Assembly: GCF_014649995.1 (NCBI RefSeq)
Contig: NZ_BMUC01000001.1
Coordinates: 1,189,724-1,253,723, forward strand
DNA: 64,000 bases
Source: Streptomyces griseoflavus
Lineage (GTDB): Bacteria > Actinomycetota > Actinomycetes > Streptomycetales > Streptomycetaceae
Reading direction: 5' to 3'
The translations under genes and the position numbers were made by a program. Of the stretch, positions 63,725 to 64,000 are shown one piece after another. The notes beneath the pieces are model-generated. The model did not search any database and had not been told where the DNA came from. It worked only from the letters and a program-made list of their open reading frames with translations. The stretch's first letter is position 1; every line of letters begins with the position of its first letter.

Positions 63725-63927
63725 GTCGTGCGCTTCTGACCTGGCACTTCTCGGAAGAACCCGATTGGAGGTATCGGCGACAGCCATCGGAATTGTCGAT
63801 TCCGTTCGTGGGGACGCACTCCCGTCGTCACAACCTTGTCTCATCGACCTTGCCGAATGGGTGGCCATGGAGGCCGGGAGGGGTGATCATGAGGAGACCA
63901 GAGCGCACTTCCCATGAGGAGGCACGG
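63725..63927. other. Intergenic region before the last gene
   Basis: No gene is recognised. GGAAT at 63789-63793 and ATTCC at 63799-63803 form an inverted repeat around TGTCG, a possible control site for the gene starting at 63928. Confidence 0.4.
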
Positions 63928-64000
63928 GTGGCCGAGACTCTGAAGAAGGGCAGCCGGGTGACCGGCGCCGCGCGCGACAAGCTCGCGGCAGACCTGAAGA
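63928..64000 (+). CDS. Start of a small helix-turn-helix domain protein, cut by window edge
   Basis: GTG 63928 follows GAGGAGG at 63916-63922. Only 24 residues are present, beginning VAETLKKGSRVTGAARDK and running off the end. This matches the opening of a small, widely conserved Streptomyces helix-turn-helix protein as I remember it. An in-frame ATG at 63889 is a longer alternative with no good site. Confidence 0.65.
   Translation, partial: MAETLKKGSRVTGAARDKLAADLK

Overview
High-GC actinobacterial chromosome, almost certainly Streptomyces. G/C dominates third codon positions, GTG starts are common, consecutive genes overlap by 4 bp (ATGA/GTGA), and the window combines ectABCD, a cobalamin operon, IclR/GntR-FCD regulators, an LAETG-tailed surface protein and an ABC-F gene behind a tiny leader ORF. 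No rRNA, tRNA, CRISPR array, insertion sequence or prophage was seen. The window cuts a gene at each end: an MFS transporter at the left and a small helix-turn-helix protein at the right.

Layout. (1) 1-2.0 kb: a truncated MFS exporter divergent from a mycothiol-type metal-binding protein. (2) 2.6-23.2 kb: a pectin/arabinan utilisation region. A GntR-FCD regulator heads a chain of 4-bp-overlapping genes: DapA-family dehydratase, IlvD/Edd sugar-acid dehydratase, two ABC sugar permeases, Gfo/Idh oxidoreductase, DUF6807 protein, GH43 and a sugar-binding lipoprotein. Exported enzymes follow (rhamnogalacturonan acetylesterase, PL1 pectate lyase, pectin methylesterase, PL3 pectate lyase), with a cytoplasmic esterase, an ECF sigma factor and its membrane partner. 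An IclR/aldehyde dehydrogenase pair completes what looks like a non-phosphorylating pentose pathway ending in 2-oxoglutarate. A decayed C-terminal stub of a penicillin-binding protein lies beside the sigma genes. (3) 23.2-29.2 kb: a NarL-type two-component system whose kinase has an extra C-terminal membrane-anchored domain, then assorted single genes (LURP-one, DUF1349, DsbA/FrnE, class V aminotransferase). (4) 29.3-32.5 kb: ectABCD for ectoine and hydroxyectoine, with an operator-like palindrome just upstream of ectA. (5) 32.9-38.9 kb: an aminotransferase divergent from a polar amino-acid ABC transporter, an amidohydrolase, and the LAETG surface protein. (6) 38.9-55.8 kb: cobalamin synthesis in two minus-strand blocks. 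The larger block (cobD-cobQ-cobN-chelatase-cobO-cobB-cobI) lies behind a cobalamin riboswitch. A ZIP metal transporter sits between the blocks on the opposite strand. (7) 56.0-64 kb: Pit phosphate transporter with a PHO box, class II aldolase, alpha/beta hydrolase, a large unrecognised protein, a VOC protein, and the ABC-F gene.

How it fits together. Exported lyases and esterases would cut and de-esterify pectin outside the cell. The lipoprotein and two permeases would import fragments. GH43 and other cytoplasmic enzymes would release arabinose, and the oxidoreductase, IlvD, DapA and aldehyde dehydrogenase enzymes could oxidise it to 2-oxoglutarate. This substrate assignment is inference. The cobalamin and ectoine assignments are secure by family. 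Start sites were chosen from ribosome-binding sites, overlaps and third-position G/C; alternatives are given where uncertain.
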